Assembly: GCA_028829895.1 (NCBI GenBank)
Contig: CM054179.1
Coordinates: 108,869,875-108,933,874, forward strand
DNA: 64,000 nucleotides
Source of the DNA: Sinotaia quadrata
Taxonomy: Eukaryota > Mollusca > Gastropoda > Architaenioglossa > Viviparidae
Direction of reading: 5' to 3'
Shown: in pieces, positions 12,982 to 31,210 of the stretch
How positions within the stretch are numbered: position 1 is the first letter of the stretch
How the letters are laid out: the number at the start of each line of letters is the position of its first letter
Made by a program: the position numbers and the translations under genes
The notes under the pieces: generated by a model
Seen by the model: the letters and a program-made list of their open reading frames with translations, nothing else
What the model was told of the DNA's origin: nothing
Databases searched by the model: none

Positions 12982-13059
12982 GCACGGACATTGCAGTATT
13001 AAATGCTCTGCAATTGCGCATTTCTTAGTTCTAGAAGATCTCTAAGAAGCAGACAACAG
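12982..13059 (+). other. Candidate non-coding exon (weak)
   Basis: A pyrimidine-containing tract and acceptor (AATTTTTACTGTGCAG, ending at 12981) are followed 78 bp later by a strong donor (GACAACAG then GTAAGAAC at 13060). The segment has no long frame. It could be a 5' untranslated exon of a downstream plus-strand gene, for example sulfatase gene 1 some 8 kb away, or a chance pair of splice-like sites. Confidence 0.15.
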
Positions 13060-13127
13060 GTAAGAACAATCACTTTTTTCAGATATCTTAACAATTATTT
13101 GATAATATTTATTTCTGCGTAGCAAAA

Positions 13128-13172
13128 TATCTATCTATCTATCTATCTTCCCACCCACCCACCCATCCATCC

Positions 13173-13261
<89 letters not shown>

Positions 13262-13306
13262 CCCATCCACCCATCCATCCATCCATATATCCATCCATCC
13301 ATCCAT
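13128..13306. repeat. (ATCT)n microsatellite with ATCC/ACCC flanks
   Basis: A long CTAT tract is bordered on both sides by CCAC/CCAT variants. It reads CTAT on the plus strand. Confidence 0.95.
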
Positions 13307-13721
13307 TAATTCCTCTAGAGAAATAATAATACATACAAATAATAAAATAAAAACAGTTTCAAGTTCTTCCAATTACTTTAGGTATTCCGCGATTTGCATA
13401 AGATGCTGGGATACAAACCGAAATTCTCGGCCCATAAACAATGTTAATGGAAATAACGGTCCCTTATTGAAACGTTTTCAAAAATAATATCAGAAAATAT
13501 TTTTTAATTTCAGAATGCTCACCACCCCACCACGCCATCCCAGAAAAAAAATGCACTAAATTTATTTTATTCAAAGCGCTAAAGACATTGTAGGTCAGTG
13601 TAATGTCCATTGACATTCTGAAAGTTAAGCAACATTCGAATTCTTCACCTATCTGACAGGAACGGAAGATTATATTCAGTTAAACCGATTTCGTGCATTG
13701 TACCTTTAGACTGAATTAACA

Positions 13722-14150
13722 TTGCCGTGTAGTGTAGTAAAAAAGGAGGAGTTTAATATACATTGCCGTGTAGTTTAGTGAAAAAGGAGTTTAACATACA
13801 TTGCCGTGTAGTGTAGTGAAAAAGGAGAAGTTTAAGATACATTGCCGTGTAGTGTAGTGAAAAAGAAGTTTAACATACATTGCCGTGTAGTGTAGTGAAA
13901 AAGGAGGAGTTTAACATATATTGCCGTGTAGTGTAGTGAAAAAGGAGAAGTTTAAGATACATTGCCGTGTAGTGTAGTGAAAAAGAAGTTTAACATACAT
14001 TGCCGTGTAGTGTAGTGAAAAAGGAGGAGTTTAACATACATTGCCGTGTAGTGAAAAAGAAGTTTAACATACATTGCCGTGTAGTGTAGTGAAAAAGGAG
14101 AAGTTTAAGATACATTGCCGTGTAGTGTAGTGAAAAAGAAGTTTAACATA
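13722..14150. repeat. Minisatellite of 35-41 bp alternating units, about 11 copies
   Basis: The unit is ACATTGCCGTGTAGTGTAGT then GAAAAAGGAGAAGTTTAAG. Three length variants alternate, and a shorter form has lost GTGTA. This gives a higher-order pattern. Confidence 0.85.
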
Positions 14151-14477
14151 ACTTGGAAGTTGGATGAATCGCACACAGTGCTTGTAGAATACAAATTGAT
14201 AGAGAGTCCTACCTTGGAAACTGCAAAATGATATAAACAAAAAATAAAGTTTAATAATTTAAAATTAATAATTGTAAAATTTGTGTAATTAAAATACAGG
14301 TATGGTACATTGAGCGCAAAGAGCCACGAGAAAGACATAAAAAATTTAATTAATTAATTCATTCGTCGTTGCATAAAAGGTAATCAACCCAGAAAACATA
14401 ATAGCGGCATATTTTCGACTGTAGTCTAATTACACATTTCAAATCACACGTAAACTTCATATTGTTGTTATTAGTAT

Positions 14478-14835
14478 GTAGTATTGGTGTTAGTAGTAGT
14501 AGTAGTGAAGAAGTGGTGGTAGTAGAAATAGTAGTAGTAGTGAAGGAGTGGTGGTAGTAGAAATAGTAATAGTAGTAGTAGTGACGGAGTGGTTGTAGTA
14601 GAAATAGTACTGAAGGAGTGGTTGTAGTAGAAATAGTACTGAAGGAGTGGTTGTAGTAGAAATAGTAGTGAAGGAGTGGTTGTAGTAGAAATAGTACTGA
14701 AGGAGTGGTTGTAGTAGAAATAGTACTGAAGGAGTGGTGGTAGAAATAGTAGTGAAGGAGGTGGTGTTAGTAGTAGTAGTAGTAGTGAAGGAGTGGTGGT
14801 AGTAGATATAGTAGTAGTAGTAGTAGTCGTCGTGC
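14478..14835. repeat. (GTA)n / GTGAAGGAGTGGTTGTAGTA compound repeat
   Basis: Trinucleotide GTA runs alternate with a unit of about 30 bp, GTAGAAATAGTACTGAAGGA. The Thr/Ser/Leu-rich minus-strand frame over it is a repeat artefact. Confidence 0.9.
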
Positions 14836-14954
14836 TGTACAATGCAATTTCGGTCACTGAAGTTTAATTACTAACTTAATTCTATTCTGTTCAGTTATGT
14901 GAAAAAAATACAGCAAAACACAGAACACTGTGTGCTATGCTATATACCCTACTT

Positions 14955-15150
14955 GTAGACTGTCACAGTAAGCTTATCAGCAGGCCGACGTATCCGATAA
15001 GATAACACTAGAACCAATTGTCAGTTTAATAGACTGTAACAGTAAGCTTATCAGCAGGCTGATGTATCCGATAACACTAGAATCAATTGTCAGTTTAATA
15101 GACTGTAACAGTAAGCTTACCGGCAGGCTGACATATCTATTAAGATAACG
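14955..15150. repeat. Tandem repeat of about 70 bp, 3 copies
   Basis: The unit starts AGACTGTAACAGTAAGCTTA, continues TCAGCAGGCTGA.GTATCCGA and ends CAATTGTCAGTTTAAT. The third copy is diverged. Confidence 0.8.
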
Positions 15151-16660
15151 ATAGCATTAATTAATTATTGGGTACGTACGGATAATAGGGCGTTCGCGCA
15201 ACTATTCAGCTGTTACTGGAGATTGAAATAAGGCCACCATTTTACTGCTGGTGTCAACGATTATTTTGATGGAAGTTAACGCTTCGCTGATCACAACTAC
15301 CACATAGAGCATTGTTATTGCTACTGATTACCGGCTGTGAAATCATGAAAGCTGTATATGCACAAGACAGTCAAAACAATAAGATAATTAAGTAACGACT
15401 CTATCAGTCTATGCTAATGGTAAGGTATGGAAATGCTTACTTTACAGTTTGATTCGCCACTTTACCACAGGATCGAACCAAAAAGTGCATACGAAGTGAC
15501 TGATATATTTTTTTAAAGTGCTAGCAGCCTTTGGTATCAAACGTCTGTCAACTGGCTAACTCGGGGAGGGGAGGGAAGGTCAAGAGACTTTGTTTTTGTC
15601 AAGTGTTTGCAGCATTCCAGCGTTAGCCCAATCGATTTGTAGGGCTTAAGCAGAGATCGAACTGGATTCTTGTGAAACACAATGTGCGTGTGAAGCCCCA
15701 ATGTCGCACGGAAACGAGGTTACTGAGTTCAAGACGCCATGCACCTTACGTTGAGCGTACGTCATTCCTTGAAGCTCTGGATCTAGGGATGCAGGAAGTA
15801 ATGCTAAAGCGTTTAGTCGAGCAGACTAAATGACGTGAGTAGGTACTTTGGTTGTCATGGTGATTATCAATAAGCGTAAATCAGCATGACCAATATCAAG
15901 AATAGTTGAGTCTTATGTGATTTGTAGATTTGTCTCGAATATGCACACATTTTGCCTTGAATTACGGGGAGACAAGCAAATGTTGACGTGCTGGCTTGCC
16001 ACATGCAATGATGTACAGAGCAAAGAGTACTTACATCGAACACGGAATTCCAAGTTACGAACAATTATAGATGTCTTTCACGGACAATGAAGAGCTGTGA
16101 AACAACTTTTGATTCTTGAATAAAATTACGAAATGATTCGATGTATATTAACGCTGATTACAGACATCACCATGTGCATTTCAGTATGAGTTATTTTCCT
16201 TGTGTGATGGTATTTCAGTATGAGTAAAGGAAGATAAATTAGCAAAAGGAAAACGGACGTTGAAAATCGCTTTTGTGTAGGGGAGGCTAGTTAATTCCCT
16301 GATTCGGGTTAGAACCAATCTATTTTGTAACGTGTTGTTAGATAATTAATAATTTATAATATTAATAATTGTTCTTTCTCTTATTTTTTCCATTTATTTT
16401 CTTTTATTGTTATATAAAGTTTATTGTTAAATTTTCATTAGTGTTGTGTCAAATTCATTATCATTTCCATCTAATATGATTTCATAAGTGTCATCGTCAC
16501 GTCTGTCTAACGTCTGTCCTGAGTCTGTCTTTGTCTTATCTGTCTGTCTGTCTTATCTGTGAGTAATCGTTCCTCTGGGGGCTCATACGAGTTACAGGAA
16601 GTGACGTCCTCAATTGTTATCCCGTCATAGATATTCGTATTTATGGAAGGTGCCAACTGT
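15151..16660. other. Intergenic DNA, no gene recognised
   Basis: Sequence is more complex and somewhat less AT-rich around 15.5-15.8 kb, but no open frame, splice pattern or RNA gene could be supported. One copy of the 16661-16791 unit (TTTCAGTATGAGTTATTTTC) occurs near 16182. Confidence 0.4.
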
Positions 16661-16791
16661 TATTTTTCTTGTGTGATGGTATTTCAGTATGAGTTATTTT
16701 CCTTGTGTGATGGTATTTCAGTATGAGTTATTTTCCTTGTGTGATGGTATTTCCGTATGAGTTATTTTCCTTGTGAGATGGTACTTCAGCT
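16661..16791. repeat. Minisatellite, about 37-bp unit, 3-4 copies
   Basis: The unit is TTATTTTCCTTGTGTGATGG then TATTTCAGTATGAG. Confidence 0.8.
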
Positions 16792-16906
16792 GTATTTCCG
16801 AATGTTGATCGTGATAATCATTTATAATTCTAATAATAATAATTATTACAATCGCAGTCATTTTCCTTACTCTACTCTCATTCTTGCGGCTGAGATGAAT
16901 GATAAC

Positions 16907-17037
<131 letters not shown>

Positions 17038-17236
17038 CATTAAGCTAACAGCCGCCTTTTGCCACTCCACATTCAAAGTAATTAGAAAATAAATTATTTT
17101 CAACAGCCCAATGGCTAAATCTTAACCATTGGATAATAAAAACTACTCATCCACATAAACCGGTTTAGATTACATCAGCAAGCACATTCTTCACGTGAGT
17201 TATTTACTCCTAAAATATCAACGTAAGCAGTGCCCA

Positions 17237-17327
17237 AGGTCGGGTCACTTTGACATTTAACAATATATAAATAATAATTAAATTTAGAAATAGGGATAGG
17301 CAAATTTACTCTGCCACAGGTACCTAG
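17237..17327 (-). repeat. Dispersed repeat family A, short inverted copy
   Basis: Reverse-complemented, it reads TGTGGCAGAGTAAATTTGCC, TATCCCTATTTCTAAAT, then TTAAATGTCAAAGTGACC. This is the 5' segment of the family seen at 10650 and 39265. Confidence 0.7.
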
Positions 17328-17407
17328 CTCAGGGTACCCTTATATCTACTGTCTTAGCCAAATGTCAGGCACCCTTACATCTAGGGGTAAAATTAGGAGT
17401 GAGACCA

Positions 17408-17510
17408 ATGTCCAACTTCCTGAATATATATCCTAGTACTTTAATCTTAATTCTGAAATGTCTAACTTTCCTGAATATATATCTTAGTACTTTAATCTTA
17501 ATTCTGATAC
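17408..17510. repeat. Direct duplication of about 53 bp
   Basis: Two adjacent copies of TCCTGAATATATATCCTAGT..ACTTTAATCTTAATTCTGA. Confidence 0.7.
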
Positions 17511-17579
17511 CAAGTTTTAAAAATTTATAACAGTGTGTAATCAAATTAAGTTCACCTTATCTAGACCACCCTTTTTGCA

Positions 17580-17890
17580 AATGGAAAATTGTAAATACTT
17601 ACATAATTTATACATACAAATAAGCATACTTATATACTTTACACATATAAACAATACACTCACAAAATTTATAGATACAAACATACTTGCATAATTTGTA
17701 CTTACAAATATACATACTTAATCTATACATGCAAACATGCGTACTTAGGTAATCTATATATACAAACATACATATCCCTATCTGCCTACAGCCATTCATT
17801 CTACATGCGTATGTACGTCACTACCTATGTTATATATATATATATATATATGCCAACATACATTCAAACATACAAACACACTCATACATA
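17580..17890. repeat. TACA/CATA-rich low-complexity block
   Basis: Irregular ATACAAACATAC-type sequence includes a (TA)n run near 17831. The Cys/Tyr-rich minus-strand frame reflects composition. Confidence 0.75.
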
Positions 17891-17904
17891 CTTCTTCTAA
17901 TGTT

Positions 17905-18285
17905 ACTACTAGTACCACTGCTATTAAGACACTATTATTATTAATACTACTAGTACCACTGCTATTAAGACACTATTATTATTAATACTACTAATACCAC
18001 TGCTATTAAGACACTATTATTATTAATACTACTAGTACCACTGCTATTAAGACACTATTATTATTAATACTACTAGTACCACTGCTATTAAGACACTATT
18101 ATTATTAATACTACTAGTACCACTGCTATTAAGACACTATTATTATTAATACTACTAGTACGTCCTATTAAGACACTATTATTATTAATACTACTAGTAC
18201 CAGTCCTATTAAGACACTATTATTATTAATACTACTAGTAGGCCCTACCACTGCTATTAAGACACTATTATTAATTATTAATACT
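17905..18285. repeat. 41-bp minisatellite, about 9 copies
   Basis: The unit is CTACTAGTACCACTGCTATT plus AAGACACTATTATTATTAATA. It is nearly perfect over the first seven copies and disturbed in the last three. Confidence 0.9.
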
Positions 18286-18289
18286 GCCC

Positions 18290-20770
18290 ACGATAGTAAT
18301 TTCACCCTGGTTATCCTCTCTTTAGCGTTATGAAGAATAATTATAAGGATTATTTCAACTTTACCGCTAGGATAAAATTTTGGGCCAGCCTGTAATATGA
18401 ACCTTGAATAAATCAATCAAATATCGACATCACGGTAAATTCCTTTCAACTCACATGTAAAGGAATTATGCCTAAAACATAAATAGGATTTTGATTATAT
18501 TCTGCAATGTGCTCCCATCCTTCATGCAACCGTTCAATCAATCAAACACGAACACGTGCGTAAATTAAGAAAACAACAATCATTTTAGTGATAGAATTTT
18601 ACAAGTCTTTTGTTCAAATTCAGTGCCGCAAGATAAGGGAAATAATTCACAATTGAAAGCTCTTCTTCATTCAGTTGAACAATGCTGTAAGCATTCAAAT
18701 AATAAAACACTTTAAACCTTCAAATAATAAATTTAGGAAGATACGATACAGCATTATATCGTGAAAAGTAAAAGAGATTTCTAAACTTCAACAGACATCT
18801 CAGAGTCTGTTAGAAAAAGAAACGCTCTTCCAAGTAAATCTGAATAACGATTTATTATATAAAGTTATCAAACATTCAGAAATCTCTCTACCGTAAAATG
18901 ATTATGTTTAATGCAATATACATACGGACACATTTCATTACAGCCATATATATGTTTTGTAAAGGAAGAAGAGAAAATGAAATTGAAAATATTCGAATTG
19001 AAGTAGGTTGTGTTGTGAATCAGACAGGCCATCGATGATTAATTATTAAGAACAGTTTGGGCAATTGTTTTATATCACACAGTTAAACAGAAATCCATGA
19101 CTAACATACAAAATAAAAATATTATTTCTTCTCCCAACCATTTTCCTGCCCACATTTGACTATCACAGACACTTACTTCCACAAATGGAATTTCAACTAA
19201 AATAAAATAAAGTTAAAATAGCACATAATCTTTTCCTGAATGGGAGATTTGTTTCCATCCAAAGAGAATTTCAACTAAAATAAAATAAAGTTAAAATAGC
19301 AAATAATCTTTTCCTGACTGGGAGATTTGCTTCCACCCAAAGAGAACATGGATTAATTATCTCCCATCATCGCATGGAAAGAGAGTTGCATTCGAAGCAA
19401 CTCTAGTGTTTTCAGAACGAATAAATAAAACAACTCTAGTGTTTTCAGAACGAATAAATAAAACAACTTTACCTCTTTCCAAATAACCGTAGTTCAAAAC
19501 TATTGTTGCCATGACGGATGCAACGTTCATCGCTCCACAATGGATGAAAACAAAACTGCTCCAATGCACTGAAAGAGCATAACTTGAAAAAATTCTTTGA
19601 CTAAAAATTCATTTCTGCAAAAGAATTTGAAAGCAAGCTCAAACATAGATGAAGGTAGGCTCCAACCTATATGTTCCTTTCAGGATCCCGTACATCCAAC
19701 CTATCAGGATTCTGTTAACCTATATGCTCCTTTGAGGATTCTGTACATCCAACCTATCAGGATTCTGTTAACCTATATGCTCCTTTGAGGATTCTGTACA
19801 TAAGTCAAGAACTATATTCCGCGCATGTCGTCTGAAACACAAAATCGAGCGCAGTAATTATTTCGAAAAATATCACACGGTAAAGAATCAAAGTACTTCT
19901 AAGTACAAAATTCATTCATACACAAAGTCCTGAGAATATAGTTACGAAAAATCTGATTACTGCAGCGAATCAACTAATGGGGACTGTTATCATTATGAAG
20001 GTCAATCCTTTGGCCTACAGCCAAGAAAGAACCTCCCCCCCCCAGTCAAATAATAAGCGATGGACTCTCTAATGATCGCGACCCATACAAAGCGGCCATT
20101 TAATAATTTTATTTAATGTCTCAAGGACACAGCAAAGTTTGACTCGTGCATAAAAATTTGTTCAAACAGCCAAACATAGAATTTAAGAGCACATATGGCT
20201 TTTGAACTATGAATAGATGCTTTTTATTTTTTTAATTTCCTTTGCCCTTATGTTTTTCCATTTACCCAATGATAAATATTCCTTGTTGATGTCGGTTTTT
20301 AAAGGGACAGTTCGTCCATGATACATATGCTCGCTACTTATAAAACTATGTCCACTTGGAAATGTACAGGTATTGAAATCCTAGAGAAGGGAATCGTGAT
20401 AAATGTAATCACGTGTAAAAACGTGAAGAGCATTAATTAACTCGTTTAACATATCAACCAGGATCATATGGATTGTGCCCCTTGACTACTTCCATCAGAA
20501 CTGTTAATCTTAGACGGTAAATACACCGCAGAAAACGTTATATAAATTGTGATTAAAAATACATAAAACATATCACTCCGAAATAATGAGTGACACCCAT
20601 CCGTTCTTACTGACTCTTCACAGGACTTCATTTACCTTAAGTAAGTTAAGTAAGTTGACTGATTACCTTGTTCTCAGAGACCTACCAGGATTCTAGGGGA
20701 TCAAAAGTTTTATGACTGTAGTGAGTACTTTCTGAGAAGTGCTGCATTTAGCAATGGGACAAGTGTGTGG
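18290..20770. other. Intergenic DNA with three small tandem duplications
   Basis: No gene was recognised. Small direct duplications lie at 19188-19345 (about 78 bp, AATTTCAACTAAAATAAAAT), 19399-19465 (33 bp, AACTCTAGTGTTTTCAGAAC) and 19655-19800 (about 57 bp, GTACATCCAACCTATCAGGA). Upstream elements of sulfatase gene 1 may lie in the last kilobase, but no TATA box or initiator could be fixed. Confidence 0.45.
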
Positions 20771-20771
20771 T

Positions 20772-20856
<85 letters not shown>

Positions 20857-20886
20857 CCACCACCACCACCACCACCACCATCATCT
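20772..20886. repeat. (ATC)n trinucleotide array with CAC tail
   Basis: A perfect CAT/ATC run passes into CAC repeats, 150-250 bp upstream of the sulfatase gene 1 start. It yields poly-His, poly-Ile, poly-Asp and poly-Met frames, none of which is a gene. Confidence 0.95.
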
Positions 20887-21023
20887 TCAATCATCGCCAC
20901 CGCCGCTGCCACCAGCATCATCCCTTTATTATTCAAATAAAATATAAAAATACTCAATAAGTGATAATTAACCCAAGCAGCGTGCTCTGATTCACAGGTC
21001 CAGGTGGCTCCAGATCTACTCGG

Positions 21024-26516
<5,493 letters not shown>

Positions 26517-26518
<2 letters not shown>

Positions 26519-26522
26519 TAAA
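26517..26522 (+). promoter_or_regulatory. AATAAA overlapping the stop codon of sulfatase gene 1
   Basis: TAATAAA at 26516-26522 combines the stop codon with a polyadenylation hexamer. I see no other AATAAA until about 27150. If used, the 3' UTR would be extremely short. Confidence 0.4.
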
Positions 26523-26656
26523 GTCGTCGGCATTTCAAGGACCAACTAAATTAATCGTTAACAACCATTAGTTTGAACAATAGTTTAATGACATTTATCA
26601 CCCTTTCTTGTCATGTCTCACTAAAATAATTTACAATTATAAATTGAATTTTGTCT

Positions 26657-26805
26657 GTACAGTGCCTATTGTCCATACATACAACACATATATGTCTATG
26701 TGTGCACACACACCACACAAACACGTATTTACAGTGTCTATTGTCCATACATACAACATATATATGTCTATGTGCACACCCCATACACAAACACACACTA
26801 TTTGC
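26657..26805. repeat. Tandem duplication of about 72 bp
   Basis: Two copies of ACAGTGTCTATTGTCCATAC..ATACAACA..TATATGTCTATGTG with a CA-rich tail. Confidence 0.8.
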
Positions 26806-27508
26806 CAATGGTAAATGGCGGTTTCCAGTATACGTTGGTTAATTAAAATTGTTTCATAGTATTTCTTTTACCGCCAGGTAAGTATCGTGAGCCACGTACG
26901 TTGCTTTCTATTTGGATTCGCTGAGACTCAATTAGAATCTGATCTCTTTCAGGGAGGCATTACAAAAATAAGAGCTAATCACACAGCATAATTGTAACCC
27001 AGAAAAATCCAAAATTTACTACAGCCTAAAATCCACTAGCATAACTTTGAATGCTGGGACCCTCCCTGCATAAGAATCTAAAATGCCCCCCCCCCCTTTT
27101 TTTTTTCACTGCTAACTAAATACCAACATCATGAAACCCAACCAAAATCGAAAATAAAATATTTACTAGAGTCTACAATGTAATTACCCAGAATGAGAAA
27201 CGCATTCTGAGTGAAACACGAATTGTCCCCCTTGTATGGAGGTCTTGGAGGTCAGAGTGAAATATTCGCCAAGGCCAGCGCGCATGCGCTTTATTTTGAA
27301 TAGAAAAGTTTCGTAATTTTAAGGCTACTGGTGAGCTCCCTTGTGGTATAGCAACACGTTATAGAGCTATTTAAACAACAACAAAATGTCTGAAGAAAAT
27401 CAGTTTGCACAAACTCAACTATAATTTTACTAAATATATATATATAGACACATGCAAATAATTATATACTATGCACACACCACACACTTATGCTAAACAC
27501 ATACATTT

Positions 27509-27567
<59 letters not shown>

Positions 27568-28250
27568 TACGAGACAAATTAGTTGTTTGTTTTTAGCCCC
27601 GGATTCAAATTATCAATTAAACATATTTAATAAATTATTTTACTCGCAGTGATCGGATGTTAAACTGTCATGTAGTTTATGTTAGTTATTGGAGTTTTCT
27701 TTACTCCACACATTGTGTTTACTTGCAAAACATTGACTCCAATATTACTTTACAAACAATCAAGTAAACAAGTACAAACAAACGAGCACAACTAAACAAG
27801 CATATAACAAGCAAGCAAGCAAACACACACATTACAAGTAAACTAACTCATACAAACAAGCAAAAGCAAAAAAATAACAAACAAGCAACCACAGATATAC
27901 TCAAGTAAACAAATAAGAAACAATAAAACAAATGCAAACAAAAAGTACAAGCCAAACAAAGAGCAACAAACAAGCAAATACAAAGTTAAAACACATGTAA
28001 ACAAACAAATAACAAACAAACACAAAATGACGTTTAAAATGTACACGGATTATATAATGCAGTAAAATTCCTTTGCCCCTTGAAGCCAAGGAAGTCAACA
28101 TTTACCACCGTGTTTTCCAAAATGTGCGCACAGGTGGGCCGCGGGATATTCCAAATTTTCGAGGGAAACAGAACTTTGGATGCCGTGAAAAAAATCTTCA
28201 TACACTAAGGGCGCTGAGAACCACAGGTTTACGAGATTACAGACACAATG
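26806..28250. other. Intergenic DNA between sulfatase genes 1 and 2, first part
   Basis: No gene recognised. It contains poly-C/poly-T near 27085-27105, a (CT)n(CA)n array at 27510-27567, and a CAAA/AACAAG-rich block at about 27750-28030. Confidence 0.55.
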
Positions 28251-28254
28251 ACTC

Positions 28255-29210
28255 ATTTCTGTTGCCACTAACAAAGACAAAAATATATTGGCCTACATAT
28301 ATCAAATCTTTAACAAATTACCCCTTTACTACACTAGCAAAGACAGAAAAATACAGGTCTACCTTACTAAATCTTTGACAAAGACACATCTCGCTCTTTT
28401 GTTACACTAACACTAACAAAGACAGAAATGGATTTCCTACATTATCTAATCTTTAACATACATACATTTATCTCTCTCCTATACTACATTAGCAAAGATA
28501 GAAAAAATATATTGGCCTATGTTATCTATTTTTTAACAAAGACATAATATTATCTCGCTCCTATACTACAGTAGCAAAGACAGAAAAATATATTGGCCTA
28601 TGTTATCTATTTTTTAACAAAGACATAATATTATCTCGCTCCTATACTACAGTAGCAAAGACAGAAAAAATATATTGGCCTATGTTATCTATTTTTTAAC
28701 AAAGACATAATATTATCTCGCTCCTATACTACAGTAGCAAAGCCAGACAGAATAAACTCGTTCTGTTAGTCACAAAGTGTGTGATGAAGAGATCGACATA
28801 GGATACGGTGAAGGGTGTGGTGTAGACTGAGGCAAGGGGTGTGGTGTAGACTGAGGCATGGGGTGTGGTGTGGATGCACATAAGGTGTGGTGAGGAGTGT
28901 GGCATAGTGTGTGGTGTATAGTGACCTAGGGTTTGATGTAGAGTGACATAGTGTATAGTGAAGAGAGCGGTCTTAGGGTGTGGTGTAGAGTGAGGCACTG
29001 GGTGTGTGTAGAGTGCCGAATCTATAACCCTAAAAAATAAATTCCATTTGGAATGAAAGTGTGTGCCATTCCTAATCTTTAACATACATACATTTATCTC
29101 TCTCCTATACTACATTAGCAAAGAGAGAAAAAATATATTGGCCTATATTATCTAATTTTTAACAAAGACATAATATTATCTCGCTCCTATACTACAGTAG
29201 CAAAAAACAA
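28255..29210. repeat. Minisatellite, about 80-85 bp unit, with an internal GT/GGTGTGG block
   Basis: The unit contains GCAAAGACAGAAAAATATAT, TGGCCTATGTTATCTATTTT, TTAACAAAGACATAATATTA and TCTCGCTCCTATACTACAGT. Several copies before 28745 are split from later copies (after about 29075) by a separate degenerate GGTGTGGTGTAGACTGAGGC array at 28790-29020. This looks like one array invaded or expanded internally. Confidence 0.8.
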
Positions 29211-29545
29211 AAAAATCAATGCATTCCAAAGAACAATAGTGTAATTCTATATTATTTAAAACTTTCATAAAATAATTTTGATTCACATTTGGTTAGTTAC
29301 CAGTTTGGGAGAAAGATGTCTAAATTATTGTTAAATTGGGGATAAAATACAATGATTATTTACAAAAAAGTATTCCCAAATTTTATATTCTAAAATATCA
29401 GTTAATGTCGAGTTGTACAATGATTTATTTCCCTTGTCTATCATCCTCACGCGACAACAAACGGGAAATCCTTGCCCACCGTGACCAACACCCTTGACTA
29501 GAATAGATATTAGTCTAATCAAGCTCCTCGTCTTCGCAATTGCAC

Positions 29546-29797
29546 TCTGACCATCAGTCTGTGTTGTCTACAAACAGCCACTCTCGTTGGTCCGGTTATG
29601 TGACGTGTTCTGACCATCAGTCTGTGTTGCCTACAAACAGCCACTCTCGTTGGTCCGGTGATGTGACGTGTTCTGACCATCAGTCTGTGTTGCCTACGAA
29701 CAGCTACTCTCGTTGGTCCGGTGATGTGACGTGTTCTGACCATCAGTCTGTGTTGTCTACGAACAGCTACTCTCGTTGGTCCGGTGATGTGACGTGT
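29546..29797. repeat. 63-bp minisatellite, exactly 4 copies
   Basis: The unit begins TCTGACCATCAGTCTGTGTT and ends GGTCCGGTGATGTGACGTGT. The four copies differ at a few positions. A 63-bp period keeps frames open on both strands; with no other gene-like feature I treat these as artefacts. Confidence 0.9.
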
Positions 29798-31205
29798 TTT
29801 GGAATACCTGTTTGGCCAGAGAAGTACAAATGGTGTATCTTGAGGTCTTCTTAGTCAACGATGGGCAACACAGATAGGAAGGAATTAACAAAATGTGTTT
29901 GTGGAACAAATACTTTCTTCCATTTTCAGACTGGCCGACAAAAGGATTTTTCAACTTGTGCGATCCTCTACCGGTTGATCGTTCTGAAACTCGAAATCCT
30001 TCATGGTTGAAGGCGGAGTAAAAGGGGGTGGGGTGAGCAATTGGTCACGTGGTTTCAAACAGCATTTCTGGTCAATAACTTCACATTCTGAGTCAAGCTT
30101 TGTCTTGATTGCACATAGATGTATAAACCTCTTCACAATAACGCTCGTCCCTTCATCTCTGAAGTTTTTGGTTTTGTGTACTCAGCCTTGGTGGAAAATT
30201 TGCCGACACACAACACTAACCATGTCTTTCCGGCAAATTGAAAAATTCGTCTTCTCTGGCTTAGCGTAGGCAATGTTTCCTTGATCGGGTAAATGTCTGC
30301 CACAGCTGTCGTGAGGTAATATTGTCGTGACGGGGTGGCTTTATAATAACGTATCACATTAAATGTTTACAAGTTAACCTTCTACAAAGTGCCGATGCAA
30401 GGTATGGACTATTCGGTCATAAATATATGTATCAGTGGTTTAGACTCATAGATCATAAAATAGATATGTAGACAAATAGTGAATAATACACTGTAAGTAT
30501 ACTATCACTCTACTTGATGACAAACTAAAAGACGTTATGCTACACTAACGTAAACGTGAAACGGAAATAATTAATACAAAGTTTAATTAAAGAAAGGTTA
30601 ACAATTTTAAAAAGCATATACATTCTTAATGCTATTTTTGTCATTGGCATCTTATGCTTACTAATGTTTGTGAGTCATCTGCAAAGTTTAGTTTATGCAC
30701 TGCCACCAATTAATTAATATTAAAGACTTAACTTGGCTGGTGACAACATAGTAACATATTCACAATAACGAAAGAACTTCCTAATTATAATATAAAAATT
30801 CTAATCACTCAAACAATTCACTCAAGCATGTACAAATCGTGTTTACCTTCTCCATTCAAAGAGTCTGTCTTTGGTTCCTTTAACAAAATACCAGCTATCA
30901 CCTTCACATGAGGGACTCATATATGGAACATCTCACCTGAAGAAAAAGTCTTTGGAATTGCATAGGAGTTTTGTCAGTGTAGATATTGTGACATGCGGGG
31001 TTAGAAATGTATTGAAATGAATTGAATGAACATTAAAACCGTAACGTTGTTGGCTACACGCCTCACCACACTTCAGTATTTGTCAGGTGTTACAGAGTAT
31101 TCAAAGATTTAGTATTGTCAAGATTATTAATTTTCTTTGTGAAAAAGGCTATGAAACCCCCAATTCCAATCTGACGTAAGAGAACAATCTCAACATGACA
31201 TAACA
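29798..31205. other. Intergenic DNA, no gene recognised
   Basis: The region 29.86-30.36 kb is less AT-rich, and short frames lie on both strands. I could not match any to a known domain (a possible reverse-transcriptase tail on the minus strand was considered and dropped). Confidence 0.4.
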
Positions 31206-31210
31206 GAAAT

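Noticed and set aside
20739..20960. Open frames of poly-His, poly-Ile, poly-Asp and poly-Met
   Set aside because: All are translations of one (ATC)n microsatellite in different frames.
27843..28101. Cys/Leu/Phe-rich membrane-like minus-strand frames
   Set aside because: They derive from the CAAACAAG-rich low-complexity block.
29546..29797. CRISPR-like or regularly interspaced repeat array (also considered for 17905-18285 and 33235-33965)
   Set aside because: Units are directly adjacent with no unique spacers, and the DNA is eukaryotic; these are minisatellites.
30003..30357. Possible LINE reverse-transcriptase C-terminal tail on the minus strand
   Set aside because: A faint resemblance (LPTLSQRRRIFQFAGK) is not supported by the neighbouring residues or by any catalytic motif in the window.
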